Positions 22,676-33,779 of a stretch of DNA of 64,000 bases are shown here, piece by piece. Origin of the DNA: Marasmius tenuissimus (lineage: Eukaryota > Basidiomycota > Agaricomycetes > Agaricales > Marasmiaceae); assembly GCA_029532415.1 (NCBI GenBank), contig JAQOTA010000042.1:930001-994000 (forward strand). The letters run 5' to 3'. The notes beneath the pieces were generated by a model. The model was given only the letters and a program-made list of their open reading frames with translations, did no database searches and was not told the origin of the DNA. The position numbers and the translations under genes were made by a program. Each line of letters starts with the position of its first letter. Position 1 is the first letter of the stretch.

Positions 22676-23299
22676 GTTGGGTACGGTTTCCGTTATATAT
22701 CTTCGAGCCTTTTCCGGCGTCACTGTATTGAAGACTGCCTCTCATATCATTCCATAAGGATCACAAAACGTGTTGCTGCTCAACTCAACATTGACAAAGT
22801 CCCGGTTGCTGCGCATCCATGACTTGATGGCAGAGAAAGCCTCCTCTATTGGGTCTAAGTCTGGCGAGTAAGGCGGGAGATATTCTAGTCGCATGCCTCT
22901 GGTGGAGCTGATCAGTGAAACCAACTCTAAGCCATGACGATTCAGGCTGGAACTTACCTTGCCTCTATCATTGGGCGGAGTTCAGCAGATTTGTGGATGC
23001 TCGCATTATCCATGACAATGACTGAGTTCGGTCCAGGGAATGGGTTCATTCTTAAGAATAGGGTTTCGATGAAGTTGTTGAAGAGTTCACTGTTGTATGA
23101 GCGATCTTGTACATCAAGATGTAGAACTCCGTCGAGAGAGAGAGCGGGGAGGATGGAATAACTATCAAAGAAGCTGATCAGAAGAAACCAGGATTCATTA
23201 AAACCCAACTTCACTTGCCGTTGACCACGAATAAAATAGTCCCTTCATTGAGCATGCTGGCCAATCGGGGCCCAAGCATATCTTCGTTTCGTGGTGTTT

Positions 23300-23824
23300 T
23301 ATTGAGCCAGCATAGTTAAATGCACAGTGAGATGAAACTAAAACCTCACATATTGACTATAAGAGAATTCTTGTGTTCTTGCAGATGCTTGCTAGAGGTG
23401 ATAATTGAGTAGATTGTCCTAAAGCTTTGAAACGCAAAGTCTCCAGCTTTTATACAAGAGTCCTTGTCTATCTACAAGTCATAGAACATAGGTAAGTGAG
23501 AATATAGCATATGGTACATATTGCATATCAGTAAGCATAAGTGCTCGAAGAGCAGAGTGAGTAAGTAAACATAGTCATACTAGCTTTCTATCTAAGTAAT
23601 CTAGAGAGAAAGCTCAGTCAGCTTTGAACACTATTGGGTGCAAAGCTGAACCTTGTTATAAACCATAGAGATAAGGTGTGAGTACTCACTAACTACAAAG
23701 TCTGTCTGAGTAAGTACAGGATCTTTCATATGAGTGCAAGTGTCATAGTGAAAGAGTCTATAAATAATAGATGCGTAAACAACATGTCAATAAAGTGTAT
23801 CACATGGTATTCACATGTTCAACA
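23300..23824 (-). mobile_element. Solo LTR-like insertion (525 bp) in the transposase
   Basis: Flanked by the 5-bp direct repeat TGTTT (23295-23299 and 23825-23829). Removing the insert and one copy rejoins the transposase in frame between SACNR and RRYAWAP. Read on the minus strand it begins TGTTGAACATG, has a TATAAAAG box at 23447-23454 and an AATAAA near its end, as LTRs do. It lacks a canonical CA end. No internal retrotransposon part is present, so it is best read as a solo LTR. Confidence 0.6.
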
Positions 23825-24094
23825 TGTTTCGGTTACAAGCAGACTCGTCAACAAATACCAGCTGCTCCAGAAAGTATGTGCGACCCATATGATAACAATA
23901 TAGGGCACGGTGCTCCTCGTCTTGCTCATCTGCGATATGAGTGACTCTTTTCCGTGTGAACCCCCTCCGCTTTAGAGTCTTCTTGATGGTCTCTTCTGTG
24001 ACTATGATGTTGCAGTTCCCTAATAGTAACTTTTGCAGTTCATACAAGTATATATCAGGAGTGTGCTCGACCAATGACTCGAGATACTGCATAA

Positions 24095-25079
24095 CACGGC
24101 GGGATTTTTGATGTCCACTCGTGCTTTGTGTGATGATGTCCAGTCAGTTGTCCAGTGGGTTGTCATATACCTTGTCCACTCACAGGCTGTGACCAAAATC
24201 AACAAAAACTGTTTATTCATACGAGAATTGCTGCATTCCGGCCTTGATTATTTTCATGAAAGGGATCACCACCTGGCAAGACTGGCTTACAGTACTCGAG
24301 CCCCGGGTCTGGCCTCTGGTCAATGGTTTTTGCACCTCCCTTTTGAGCCTGGACCTCCCTAGGGCTGATACCTGTCTTTGTCTTTGAAGTGACAAGGGGC
24401 ACCTTTGACAGAACCATTGTTTTTGAATGTCTTGCAGCACTGGCCCTCCTACAAGACCTCCCATACCTTCAGTACACCCATTTGTAGTTACCCAGTATGG
24501 TGATCAGTACTTGAAGCACAAAGAAGCACAATGGTGTGGATAAGTGAATGGACAATTGACAATAAGCTATATCAGGCAGGTCACGTGATGTGATTATCCT
24601 TTTATAGTTTATCAGTCCCTTTTCTTACACCTAGACCCTAGCGTCTTTCCGTCATTACATCTTCCCATCTACTCTTGCCACTTCCCAGGACCCGACGTTT
24701 CACGGCCTCTACAAACTCTTGAACCCTGAATCAGAACAACTGTATAACAGTACAATAAATGTGGTGGCTTCTGAAAGTACATAATGGGACACAAAGTCCT
24801 TACCCATTGCAGGCTGTGTCTGTGTGCCTGATCCAAGTACTGAGCATCAAGACTTTGGATCTGGTATGAGCACAAGTAGCTCGCACTTCGCTCTTCGGCA
24901 GTTTAATCATGCTTGCTGGGCAAAAAAGGTCAAACCTGTGACAATTTCCTGCTTATTAACAGCACATCTGTGACTGTATTGTGACTGACAAGCAGTGGAC
25001 ATCCTACTGGACAACCGACTGGACAACTGACTGGACATCACCACATGAAGCACGACTGGACATCAAAAATCCCGCTGTG
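24095..25079. mobile_element. 985-bp non-autonomous inverted-repeat element (Harbinger-like?)
   Basis: Both ends begin CAC(G/A)GCGGGATTTTTGATG when read inward and stay similar for about 80 bp, including a repeated GTTGTCCAGT motif. TAA flanks both sides (24092-24094 and 25080-25082). A 3-bp TWA duplication is typical of PIF/Harbinger elements, but I see no transposase, so the class is a guess. It sits five bases upstream of the probable 3' splice site of the first transposase intron. Confidence 0.65.
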
Positions 25080-25528
25080 TAAGTAACACATGTTTGAGTC
25101 TTACAAGCATCTGGGAGGGAGACAGACAGATCGCAACATCGAGTGAGCTTAGTATACGTGGCCTTCCAGTCCGACGCTTTATCTTCTCCCCCCTCAACAT
25201 CCTCTTTTTCAGCCAACTGACCATGGACTCACTGACACCAAAGTCCCTTGCAATATGGATTGCTTTGTCTCTCTCGTAGATCCGGTCCTCTATCTGCTCC
25301 TTAAGAATGGGATGCACTTAGCGGTAGTTGCCCGGCATTCTAGGGTCAGGTCGTGGAGAGTATGCAGAGGTTTGTTTCAGATTTTGAGAGCTTGGAGGGA
25401 TGCGGTAGATAATTTTGAGAGTCAAGATATTGTTGATAAGTGAATCCAATGCAGGCGCACAGCTCGGTCACTGGTATGACGAATATTGACGTTAAACGAA
25501 GCTGAACCCGTTGGGTGGCACCATGACT

Positions 25529-25618
25529 ATACCAAATCGGGTTATATTTTGTTTGTACACTAAAAGAAAGTCTGAGCACGAAAAATCGAAAAACTTGCTA
25601 GAATTATTGGGCCAGCTG
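25529..25618 (-). repeat. Right terminal inverted repeat of the Tc1-like element
   Basis: Reverse complement of 19967-20057 with few differences; ends in GGGCCAGCTG and is followed by TA. The transposase start lies about 210 bp inside it. Confidence 0.85.
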
Positions 25619-25847
25619 TAATTGTAGAAAGTTTTGCGTTTTTCCATGTCCAGAATCTTTGTTTAGTGTACAAACACAATGTGATCCCCTACTGAATGCA
25701 AACTGAATGAGCTCCATGGGTGCTGGTGGGGCCTAACATCCTCTAGTACCCTGCCACACCAAATCAAGTCATATTCTGTTTGTTCACTAAACAAAAACCT
25801 GAGCACGAGAAAGCGCAAAACTTTCTACAATTATTGGGACAGCTGTA

Positions 25848-26533
25848 AGATAGGGCTCATTCGCAAGTGGGGTCATCACGTGTATGTGACGGCCTGTGAC
25901 TCACGCGCAGCAAGCAAAGTCTCGCCCTGGACGTGCTGAAAATTTTATAACTATTCCTTGGGTCAACTTTCCACAAAAGGGATTCCGACAAGTCCTTTAA
26001 AATCACTTTTCCAGCTAACTTCATAATTGTGGGCCACCCCCGAAAATTGGCTGCTGACAAATTCATTCACACCCCGCGATGATATTACCCGCTACGCCGT
26101 TAGTACACCCACTGAGAACTACAATAGGATGCACCCGATACACGGAAATTGCACGGAAAGTTGAAACTGGTGATTAAAAGTGAGATATACATGCACCTTT
26201 CCGTGCCTACGGCCCTACGACATCAAGAACCACTACAATGTAGCACTACCAGGTTTCAGTGAATCTACTGTATAGGTACTCTCAATAGGTGATTGCTGAG
26301 AAGGAGTGACGAGGGAAGGTTTGACGTTGTTGAGAGAGGTGGGAGAAGCGTGGGGTGGAAAACGTTTGTCAGCAGGCAATTTTCGGGGGTGGCCTACAAT
26401 TATGAAGTTAGCTGTCCAAGGACTCATTGGCGCCCTTTTAAATATTGGTGAGCACTACGAATTCTTATTATTTTTATCGAACTTTTGTCACGCAAAAGCA
26501 CATGATGACCCCACTTGCGAACGCGCCCTATCT
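25848..26533. mobile_element. 686-bp TA-flanked inverted-repeat element, no genes
   Basis: The ends read AGATAGGGC(T/G)C(A/G)TTCGCAAG inward and match for about 35 bp. A second inverted block (AGCTAACTTCATAATTGT through CTGCTGACAAA) lies about 170 bp from each end. TA flanks both sides (25846-25847 and 26534-26535). The left TA is also the right flank of the neighbouring MITE, so the two elements abut. No coding capacity; a MITE of Tc1/mariner type is likely. Confidence 0.65.
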
Positions 26534-26535
26534 TA

Positions 26536-27590
26536 CGCGTCCCAGATACTAGTCAGGAAGATGCGCATTTTGCCGGAAGCCGTTCCGGCTGTTTAGCCGC
26601 TTTGCAGGCTCACAGACTGACTGGCCCGAAAAAGTGACGGGCCAAAGCTTCGGGCTATTACTGAGCAGTAAAGAAAATACCTCAGAAGGCTAGGGAAATG
26701 TATAATGGCCGCCATGGGCACGGAAGTTGGTCGAAGAAATCAAAGCAATCCTCTTATTCTATGCCAAAGAATCCAGCCTGTGGGAATTCTGACATAGCCT
26801 GCCAGGGCCGCACCGGTTAGCCTGTACAGGCCGAGAATGGCTGTGAACGGTTATTTTGCATCTTACTGATGGCCTATGCCCAGCCGCTCTCATCAGAAGA
26901 TTGGTATTGCACAACTGTAACGTCGCACATTGCATTATGGTGTCACTATGAATATAACATTCAATGACGAGACCTTTCCCCCAAGTTCTCCCCTTCCTGC
27001 CAGACCACTGTGATACCTGCTCCTGTTTAGTAGTAATTGCTATCAATCTCAACATTGATTGATGTTTCCATTTGAATGCTCCTAAAGGCAAGCTGATTCC
27101 CACTTGCAACGTGTATCCCCTGCGTGATTGATTGCTGTCGAATGTGGAGGATGGCTCGGCTTGCGATAATGGAGTGGAGTGCCCTTACAGAGCTTGTGAC
27201 GAGTAGTTGTCAAACGTGGGAGCCGCAATTGAATGAAACAATCAGCTCACCAGCTGAGAAGATATTCGAAGCCCTACGTTGATATACAAAGGTCAAAAGG
27301 TCACCTGTCTATAAAAATCACTTGGGGCCGTACCGGGTTTGTTGTTATGATGACAATATTTGTCAGGGAGCAAACTGAACGAGCGAGAAGTCATCAGCGC
27401 TCGCACTTTAGTGAGTGTGTTTGGATCTTACATAGTTGAAAAACAAAGTAAGTGATCCCTGAAAGTCAAAGCGCGTAAGATTATGACTAATTATGATTGA
27501 AAAAATTTTCGATAAATCCCCGACTGACCATCCCGATACATGATCCTCGTAATACCGGTCTTGCCACCGCTGTGATCTGGGCATGGTACA
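26536..27590. other. Unassigned stretch
   Basis: A minus-strand frame of 116 codons (26759-27109) and shorter ones occur without recognisable motif or second copy. I see no repeat structure. It may include the 3' end of the following membrane-protein gene. Confidence 0.25.
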
Positions 27591-28520
27591 TTAGGATGAT
27601 AGTATTGATGAGATTGAGAGTCGAGACATACAAGCCCTTGCAACTGGGACCATCATCAGGATGAAAGTCGCTGTTACTTGCGTGAGCTTTGATCTGGACT
27701 AGCGAATGAAACTAACCCACCAGTATCGTATACCGCTAGCATTGTCCAAGACAGATACAAGAGATTATTGGTCCCCGCTGCGAAACAACCTTGCCTATTC
27801 GGAATTGGAAATGACGGATCGGGATCTACAAGTATCAATCAGATGGGAGGATCTTGTATTAAACCTGCGACTTACAGATGACTCCTTGGATGAATTTACC
27901 AAGATAGAAAGCGGCGGGGATGAAGCACCCGATGTAAAGTGTCCCTACCCCAGCTGTGATATATTTATGTCTTCCCCAAACTGCCCAGACGCGAGCACTC
28001 ATCAATGCTGAGAATTGTAGAACGACAAATTCAGCGACAGATTCAACGGGGTAAAGATGTTCAGCCGCCAACGACCCGTCAGTTTTGACTTACCTTCCGA
28101 GCAAAGTATACCAATGAACCCAATCCCTGTTCGAGGCACCAAATCAGTCTCCATACAGAGAGAAGCAAAACTCGAATTGTGACGTACAAAGAAGGACCTT
28201 AGTTGTGACGAAGCACGCGACTGGATCAGTCAAGCCTTGAACTTTTCAAACCGATCAGCTTCCAAAGTACCGTGCCCGATCACGGTGCATTAGTTACTCA
28301 CGATACATGAGTATCCCAACACCGTCTATGAAAGGAAGATACCGCTGGAACAGATAAAGCACCTTCACTGCTGTCCAGGGAGACCTCCACACCAGACTAA
28401 TCTCCATATCCAGGTTGAGAAATGTATCGTATATAATGAGGATGGCAGCAGATGCTTGTATTCAGATCAGTCGTACTGTGAGGAGCCTTGTAGGGGTTAT
28501 TGGAGGACATACACTGGAAT
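27500..28520 (-). pseudogene. Basidiomycete seven-helix membrane protein (DUF6533-like), partly decayed
   Basis: Exons on the minus strand: about 28302-28454 (YDTFLNLDMEISLVWRSPW, KVLYLFQRYLPFID), about 28094-28170 (frame uncertain), 27876-28007 (ARVWAVWGRHKY followed by a hydrophobic helix), 27721-27835 (PNRQGCFAAGTNNLLYLSW) and up to 27670 (LYVSTLNLINTIILMYHAQ). The first and third motifs are hallmarks of the agaricomycete DUF6533 membrane family, which predicts a plasma-membrane or endomembrane protein; function unknown. Introns are about 40-90 nt with GTAAG/GTGGG donors. The start exon cannot be fixed, one exon has a stop in the expected frame, and the last needs a frame change, so I regard the gene as damaged. 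Confidence 0.6.
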
Positions 28521-29940
28521 GACTGTCAAAGAATGTCAATTAGTAGATTACGAGGGGCACATCTACGCAGAACGTACTGTAGACCAGCGATTCTGAGACA
28601 CAACATGAGTCACAAGCTGTGATATGGCTTGAAATTCCTCTGCAGACATAAGAACTGAAAGGAGCTAGTCGTAGTGATATTTGTATCCACTATCTCGAAT
28701 GGGCTTTTATATGCTCATGTCTGAGTGCCGTCCGGGACTCTTGGCTTTGATTAGGACCATCTTTTGAGCATAGGCTGTGAAGTCTGAGCATATGCTCCCA
28801 TTTACTTCAGTCTACGTCAAATGGCAGATAAAGGAAATTGTACCACAAGATGTTGCCTAATGGAAAGCAGGAAAGAAGAAGATGGCGGCACATCTCACAG
28901 CTCTTGATTAACTCCGAGGAAAAGATTGCACAACTCACCACATCAAACTCGTTTGCACTTTGCTCTTACCTGCACATAACTGAAGTCTAAGTTTAGTCAA
29001 GTAGCTCTTGTGATAGGTCTCGTGAACATAGATCTGCCCCAGAGTCCTCTTGAAGCTGTCTGGCTTGAATATTGCGGATCAACATCGTAAATTGACCGAG
29101 GGTTGTGCTGGTCACCACCCCACGGAACACAAACAAAGCGACGAAGTGAGGCCCGCACAGAATAATTCCTCAAATAGCTGGAAATCAATCAATGTGGATG
29201 AACAGCCTGGTGTGAACTGTTCCTGATGACAGCCAAGGTGTAGCGTGTGAGAGCGCACCTGGGATCTGCCACCAGATGCCGAGCGTCCATCTAATAGTCT
29301 ACAGGAAAACACGCGAGGTTTGGAAATCAGGGTTAGCGTGAAGTGGCATACAAGAAAGAGAGACCTCATTGATTTAGCTTGGGCTTCTGTGCAGGATACA
29401 AGTATATATTCAAAGTACAGGATCATCTTGGCTTTCTCTCTGGTATGATCACGCTCCGATATTCATTTCAAGGTACCTATCATTACGATTAGAAGTTGAT
29501 AAGATAGAAGAGTATCAAAAACACCCGAGATCACTCAAATCAGATCAATATCTGGGGATGGGAAGTTGCGAGGAATGTTGAAATAAACCGTCAGACTTTG
29601 GATAGATAACGCTGGGACATGGGGAATCCGATGATTCAAGGGCCATCAGTGATCGCTTCCGTTGATAAGGTTCAAGCTGTGGCGTACCCCTTACTTTGGA
29701 TGGTGTCTGTCGTGGAAAGAAATGAACGGAAACAAATGAGAAGTAGTGAAAGTTGTTCCTGGGATAATTCTAAGAAATATAGTATATCTGAGTTTCGTGA
29801 GTGCCCATTGCCTATAGTAAGAGAACTTAATTAACGGAGTCTACTATGTTGCTCAGCGGTGGTTTGTTTATGATTGACCAAGGAATTACTAGTTGAACCC
29901 CAAGATACTCAACGTCACGGTATCATTGGGTATCAAAACT
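28521..29940. other. Mostly unassigned; weak exon-like stretch at 29000-29430
   Basis: On the minus strand, 29112-29426 is open for 104 codons. The overlapping alternative frame contains a hydrophobic stretch and GVVTSTTLGQFTMLIRNIQA, which resembles the end of a basidiomycete membrane protein. Frames are inconsistent and I do not call a gene. Nothing is recognised in 29430-29940. Confidence 0.25.
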
Positions 29941-29943
29941 CAA

Positions 29944-30165
29944 CTATTTGTGCATCAAGATAAGATGTTCGTAGATCGAAGCATCAAGATCAGGAATCAT
30001 CGGTCTCCGATGCTGTAAAACAAACTCCGGCGGCGAGAGTTCACAAAGAACACACTTGGGGCTCGCAAAGTAATCTTGGAGCGCATCAACTTTGACAAGG
30101 GGTTTCTGTAATTCGCGATAACTACATGTCACTGCATTGTCGTTCGCCATTATCATCACCACCAC
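29944..30165 (-). CDS. Unrecognised small frame with a Cys-x2-Cys pair
   Basis: 73 codons, with an alternative start at the second ATG reading MANDNAVTCSYRELQK. It contains CVLCELSPPEF followed by His residues near the end (EHLILMHK), loosely like half of a zinc finger. No second copy in the window, no obvious introns, and no domain I can name. It could be an exon or a chance frame. Confidence 0.25.
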   Translation of the reverse strand: MVVMIMANDNAVTCSYRELQKPLVKVDALQDYFASPKCVLCELSPPEFVLQHRRPMIPDLDASIYEHLILMHK

Positions 30166-30389
30166 CTAACCTGTCGACCAGATTGCGTCCGGATTCACAA
30201 CACTCAACTGACGAAGACGACGAGCTAGGTCGTGAACATTGCGAATCCGAATACTTGAAGGTAGAATAGAGCAATATTCATTCTTGATTATAGTAGTTTA
30301 ACGGTCAAGGCGCTTGTAGTGTAGGTCCACTAGCAGCCCATAACAACAACAGATCCGGTAGACGACATTAAGATTGTCCATCAAGACGA

Positions 30390-31790
30390 GGGTATGTCAG
30401 TCTCCAAATGAGTCTTCTTCATTCATGACGACTCGCTGCGGTATTCCAATCGGGCAACACTGTCTTCTCTCCAATAAAATCGCTCGAGTTACAGCAGGCA
30501 CGATCCAGGTGGGGATATGTTTCAGTAATTTGGCCCCGCTAGGCATGTAGCCTTGGGAATGTTCGGAAAGATGGCTGCTCGGCGAATATCGTTCTTCTGA
30601 TAGTTCCGGAGCTATAGACGGCCTGTAGATCCCACTAGATCAAAGATATCAGCTGAAAGGAACATATTTTGAAACGTCACGAACATACCCGACGTTTCAT
30701 GAGACCTGTTCCATGGTATACCCACGACGTTGAGAGGCTCGAGAGGGAAAGTTGCATGGGTGACATCAAGGGAATCACGATCTCGGAATGGGGCATTCGA
30801 CTTCAAAGCAATGAACAGCCCGCTAAGCACTGCGGGAGGGTCGCGATCCCAGCGAAAATACTGTACACAGATCCATGAGACGGGTTTATATAGCAAAGAG
30901 GTGGGCGACGGTCATAACGACGACCAATCCAGTCACATAGATAAGCCCCACCAAGCCCTTCTTGCGGCGAGGAAGACGGAGTTCACCGAGTAGAGGCGTG
31001 GCTTGAGCAAATAAGGGAAGCGGCCTAAAGCTGTCTATGTACCCCGTTCTCCGATAGCTAGCTAGCTTAACAAGGGAATACAAGGGTGCTAACGAAGGAG
31101 CCAATCTTCACGTCATTTTGGTACTTTGTTTTGGTGTCGATAAGCGTCTGGATGGCTGGTCTTGAAAGACGTCCGACGAGAATGCGATAACGGGACTGCA
31201 TACAGTCTAGTGCAAAACCGCACCAGGGGAAGGGAGAGAGCGTGTATCTTAAGGCCACGACCGTCCAAAGCCTCTTGGGGAGCGACGATAATGGGATTGG
31301 GGATCGCCAGCCTTCGAACAACGGATGCAGTCAGACAGACCCCATTGACCATGTTGCCAGGAGGGGACAAGGGTATGAAAACCAGGAACAGAGACGAAGC
31401 CTCGGCTAGTGTTGCGGGACACGGCCATATGTCCGTAAAGATATAAATACGCTGGGCGCCGGTACGGATGCAGAAGGAGATACACCTTCAAAATATCAAC
31501 AGTACTCCCATGGCTACCTCATACTTCCTCTCAAGCTGTCCAGAATACTTTGAAACCTGATCACGAGCAAGTGCAGGCCAGAATCTAGGAATGGGGTAAT
31601 GATGATTCGAGCTTTGAATGCATAAGGAGGCAGGAGAAACGAGAACAAAGAAAATGATTATAAGGGGGAAATAGGGCGTCCCCCGCCTCAGAATCAGTTC
31701 ACTGAAGCCTAGAAATTGACCTCGCATAGGTTTGAAACACTGAGGAGATGGCAACAGTGATAAAAACGCCAACACCCAGATTGTCTTGCA
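30390..31790 (-). pseudogene. Array family gene, copy 4 (5' end missing)
   Basis: Exon-like blocks follow the array order: about 31690-31785, 31488-31570 (GQLERKYEVAMGVLLIF), 31067-31370 (RRLAIPNPIIVAPQEALDG), 30886-31104 (GLVGLIYVTGLVVVMTVAHLF, a likely membrane helix), 30612-30896 and about 30390-30500. The start exon and conserved 5' block are absent; homology ends near 31790. Frames are mutually inconsistent with the other copies, so it is decayed. Confidence 0.4.
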
Positions 31791-31799
31791 TAATACAAT

Positions 31800-32450
31800 G
31801 GCGGGAATGGCGAACCGGGACTTCAGATATACTGGGATCTAATAATAGTCCACAAATTCAACACGTTCCCTTGCTAAATGCAGCTGAAAAGTGCATCTGA
31901 GCAAATCAAGTGGATGAATAGAATTCAAGTCCAAGGTAGTGTTGCCAATGGTTGGCTTGGCTTGGCTCTTTAAGCCGCTAAAACCAGCTTAGCTGCAGCT
32001 TGAGCTGTTCAAAAATAAAGATTCTACAAAGTTATGTAGGGGCTCAAATCCTAACATTTGGACCTCATTTGGACTATTTTCTATCAGGAAGGTATGTTAT
32101 TGGGAGGTTATTGATGGTCTAGACACCGGCGCAATTATTCCTGCATGTGACAAACCATGAGTGGGTCACCTTTCCCATGCCAAGGCCAAGGGTTTCACCT
32201 CATAATAACTACGTAGTTCATGATAATTACCAAGTTCTCTGGGTCGTTGTGCTGAATAAGGATTAATTAGTAGTCTAGGTTTGTTTCAGAGTGTCTAACG
32301 AGTTAAAATACGAGGCAAAGAAGAATCCAGTTGAGAGCAGCTCAAACTGGTTAAACCGGTTTGGAGCCGCTCTGGTGAATTGGCTCCCCAGGGAGCCATT
32401 TTGCAAGCAGCTTTGTCCCGGTCTGGCTTTGAACCATGGCTCAAGCTGAG
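31800..32450. other. Unassigned, with weak inverted repetition
   Basis: Short motifs AGCTTGAGCTG and GGCTCAAGCTGAGCTG occur near 32005 and 32440 in roughly opposite orientation, and GGTTAAACCGG-like palindromes lie between. This may be a small transposon relic, but I cannot define its ends. Confidence 0.2.
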
Positions 32451-32454
32451 CTGT

Positions 32455-32705
32455 TAGTAATGCTAGTCCAAGGTGATTTCTGAACCATAAGAACTTCTCA
32501 TGTCCGAGATTCTTTGTGAACATGTCTGTGGGATTATAGACTCCTTCAATGAAGAACAATTCAACTTTGCGATCTTCACCACATGATTGAATATAATGAT
32601 AACAAATATCAATGTGTTTGGTTCAGTGTTCTTGAACCAGATTAGATGCAATGAAGATAGAGCCTTGATTTTCTCCACAGATTGGAATAGGACCTAAGTC
32701 AATTC
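32455..32705 (-). pseudogene. Ty1/copia polyprotein fragment (RNase H C-terminus)
   Basis: The minus strand reads ENQGSIFIASNLVQEH, a stop, then TKHIDICYHYIQSC, KVELFFIEGVYNPTDM and FTKNLGHEKF. These are the conserved end of the copia RNase H domain (KHIDI.YH.I; D.FTK.L). There is one in-frame stop, and both sides diverge to unrelated sequence. It is a truncated relic; no LTR is visible next to it. Confidence 0.8.
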
Positions 32706-32717
32706 CAAGGCAAGATA

Positions 32718-33240
32718 GGAACATTCGGAAAGAACTATCGGAGGTGCTGCGGGTAGTGAGAGCGGCAAGGTGGCTGGCAGTTCTATGGATCAAGGAAGGG
32801 GATCAAAGGGAGCATTCCTCGTCACAGAACCAGAGGTGGCAAGCCCGTACCACCTTTGATTCTGAGGAGATAATTTAGTGGGCAACAAAAACCGAGGAAA
32901 CTGGTGTAAATCGTAATCACTGGATTCTACGATAGCTGAGCAAGGAACTAATCACAGGTGTGGAGCTCATCATCCCTCTGTCATTACCTCAGCCTCAGGT
33001 CAAAAAGAACGTGTTCCTCACCACAGAGATACACGAGCATCACCCAAACCTAAGAAAATGCAGGTTTCGTTAGTATTGCAGGAGATAAAAGGTGGAACAC
33101 ACAGAGAATCAAGATGACCCGATCAGACCAAGACACATAACGAGCGTGAGGTGCCTACAAGATCATGAGTGGGTACTTACCACGATGTTGAGAGTTACCA
33201 TTAGAGTTGAGTGAAGAGGATTGAGTGGGTATCGTGCATG
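32718..33240. repeat. Duplicated block, second copy at 62175-62690
   Basis: Shares long stretches with 62175-62690, for example AACCTAAGAAAATGCAGG and AAGATGACCCGATCA, in the same orientation. On the minus strand a possible GTAAGT donor and a short TTCTTAG acceptor can be seen, so it may derive from a decayed gene. Product not recognised. Confidence 0.45.
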
Positions 33241-33775
33241 TTTGGTAACAACCAGTGATGAGTGGTTTGATTTCCAGGAAGTCGGCCTGGCAGACAACGT
33301 TGATGAGTAATAGCCTCTGTAATGCAGCTTGGAGGCGATTGTGGACGTTGAGTCGATATGGATGAGGCTAGCACTCTGCTACTACTTTCCATTGCGACCC
33401 TTATACTCTCTCAGTCACAATGTATAGAAGCCTTAGCCATACAAATGACAGTGTATACAGGAGCTAGCAAAATACATCGTTATCTCTCTGATTTCCCCAT
33501 GGCCGAACTCTGATTCTATGGCATCGCCGAACCCTTTGGCCTGTGGCCGGGATCCGTATGATTTCAGGGCATTGCATAAAGTGCATAGGGTACCAAGCAC
33601 GAGATTCAAGAATAATAACGCGTGGCAGCATGGCATACTGTGGATAGGATGGCACGGCCGAGAAGCTCTCGAAGTCACTCTGTAGTATGTACCCCAACAT
33701 GGTTGGTTTGGGTGTACTCAAACAATACTGGTGGAGATACATACTTTGTCATTCGTCCTGTATACAGATCTAGCG
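33241..33775. other. Unassigned stretch
   Basis: Frames up to 92 codons on the minus strand (33464-33742) lack motifs and a second copy. No repeat or mobile-element feature seen. Confidence 0.25.
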
Positions 33776-33779
33776 GCTT

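Larger units (their letters stand above)
22742..25317 (-). pseudogene. DDE transposase of the Tc1/mariner-like element (interrupted)
   Basis: The N-terminal part, 25063-25317, starts MHPILKEQIEDRIYERDKA and has a helix-turn-helix (HIARDFGVSESMVSWLKKR) and a GRPR-type linker. Next, 23830-24090 carries YLESLVEHTPDIYLYELQ and the first catalytic Asp in LVFVDESACNR. Then 22954-23294 has RRYAWAPIG, ILPALSLDG and the second Asp in VIVMDNASIHKS. Last, 22742-22897 has LPPYSPDLDPIEEAFSAIK with the final acidic residue. A GTAAGT..TTAG intron separates the last two parts. It is broken by a solo LTR (23300-23824) and an in-frame TGA at 23245-23247, and one further intron junction is out of phase. A 985-bp element lies in the likely first intron. 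Confidence 0.75.
19967..25618. mobile_element. 5652-bp Tc1/mariner-like transposon carrying two convergent genes
   Basis: The ends are a near-perfect inverted repeat of about 90 bp (19967-20057 and 25529-25618), starting CAGCTGGCCCAATAATTC and flanked by TA (19965-19966 and 25619-25620), the target duplication expected of Tc1/mariner elements. Inside are a plus-strand passenger gene (20441-22675) and a minus-strand DDE transposase (22742-25317), tail to tail. The insertion site is a TA within the left TIR of a 239-bp relative. The element also contains a solo LTR and a 985-bp inverted-repeat element. Because the transposase is broken, this copy cannot move by itself. Confidence 0.85.
19953..25845. 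mobile_element. 239-bp MITE, split by insertion of the Tc1-like element
   Basis: Bases 19953-19966 plus 25621-25845 join to a 239-bp element. Both ends begin CAGCTGTCCCAATAATTGTAG when read inward, with roughly 90-bp terminal inverted repeats and TA on each side (19951-19952 and 25846-25847). It has no coding capacity. The terminal repeats resemble those of the larger element inserted into it, so it is probably a non-autonomous derivative of the same family. Confidence 0.8.

Noticed and set aside
25346..25579. 77-codon minus-strand frame at the end of the Tc1-like element
   Set aside because: It runs through the terminal inverted repeat and its similarity to frames at the other end comes from the repeat, not from a protein.
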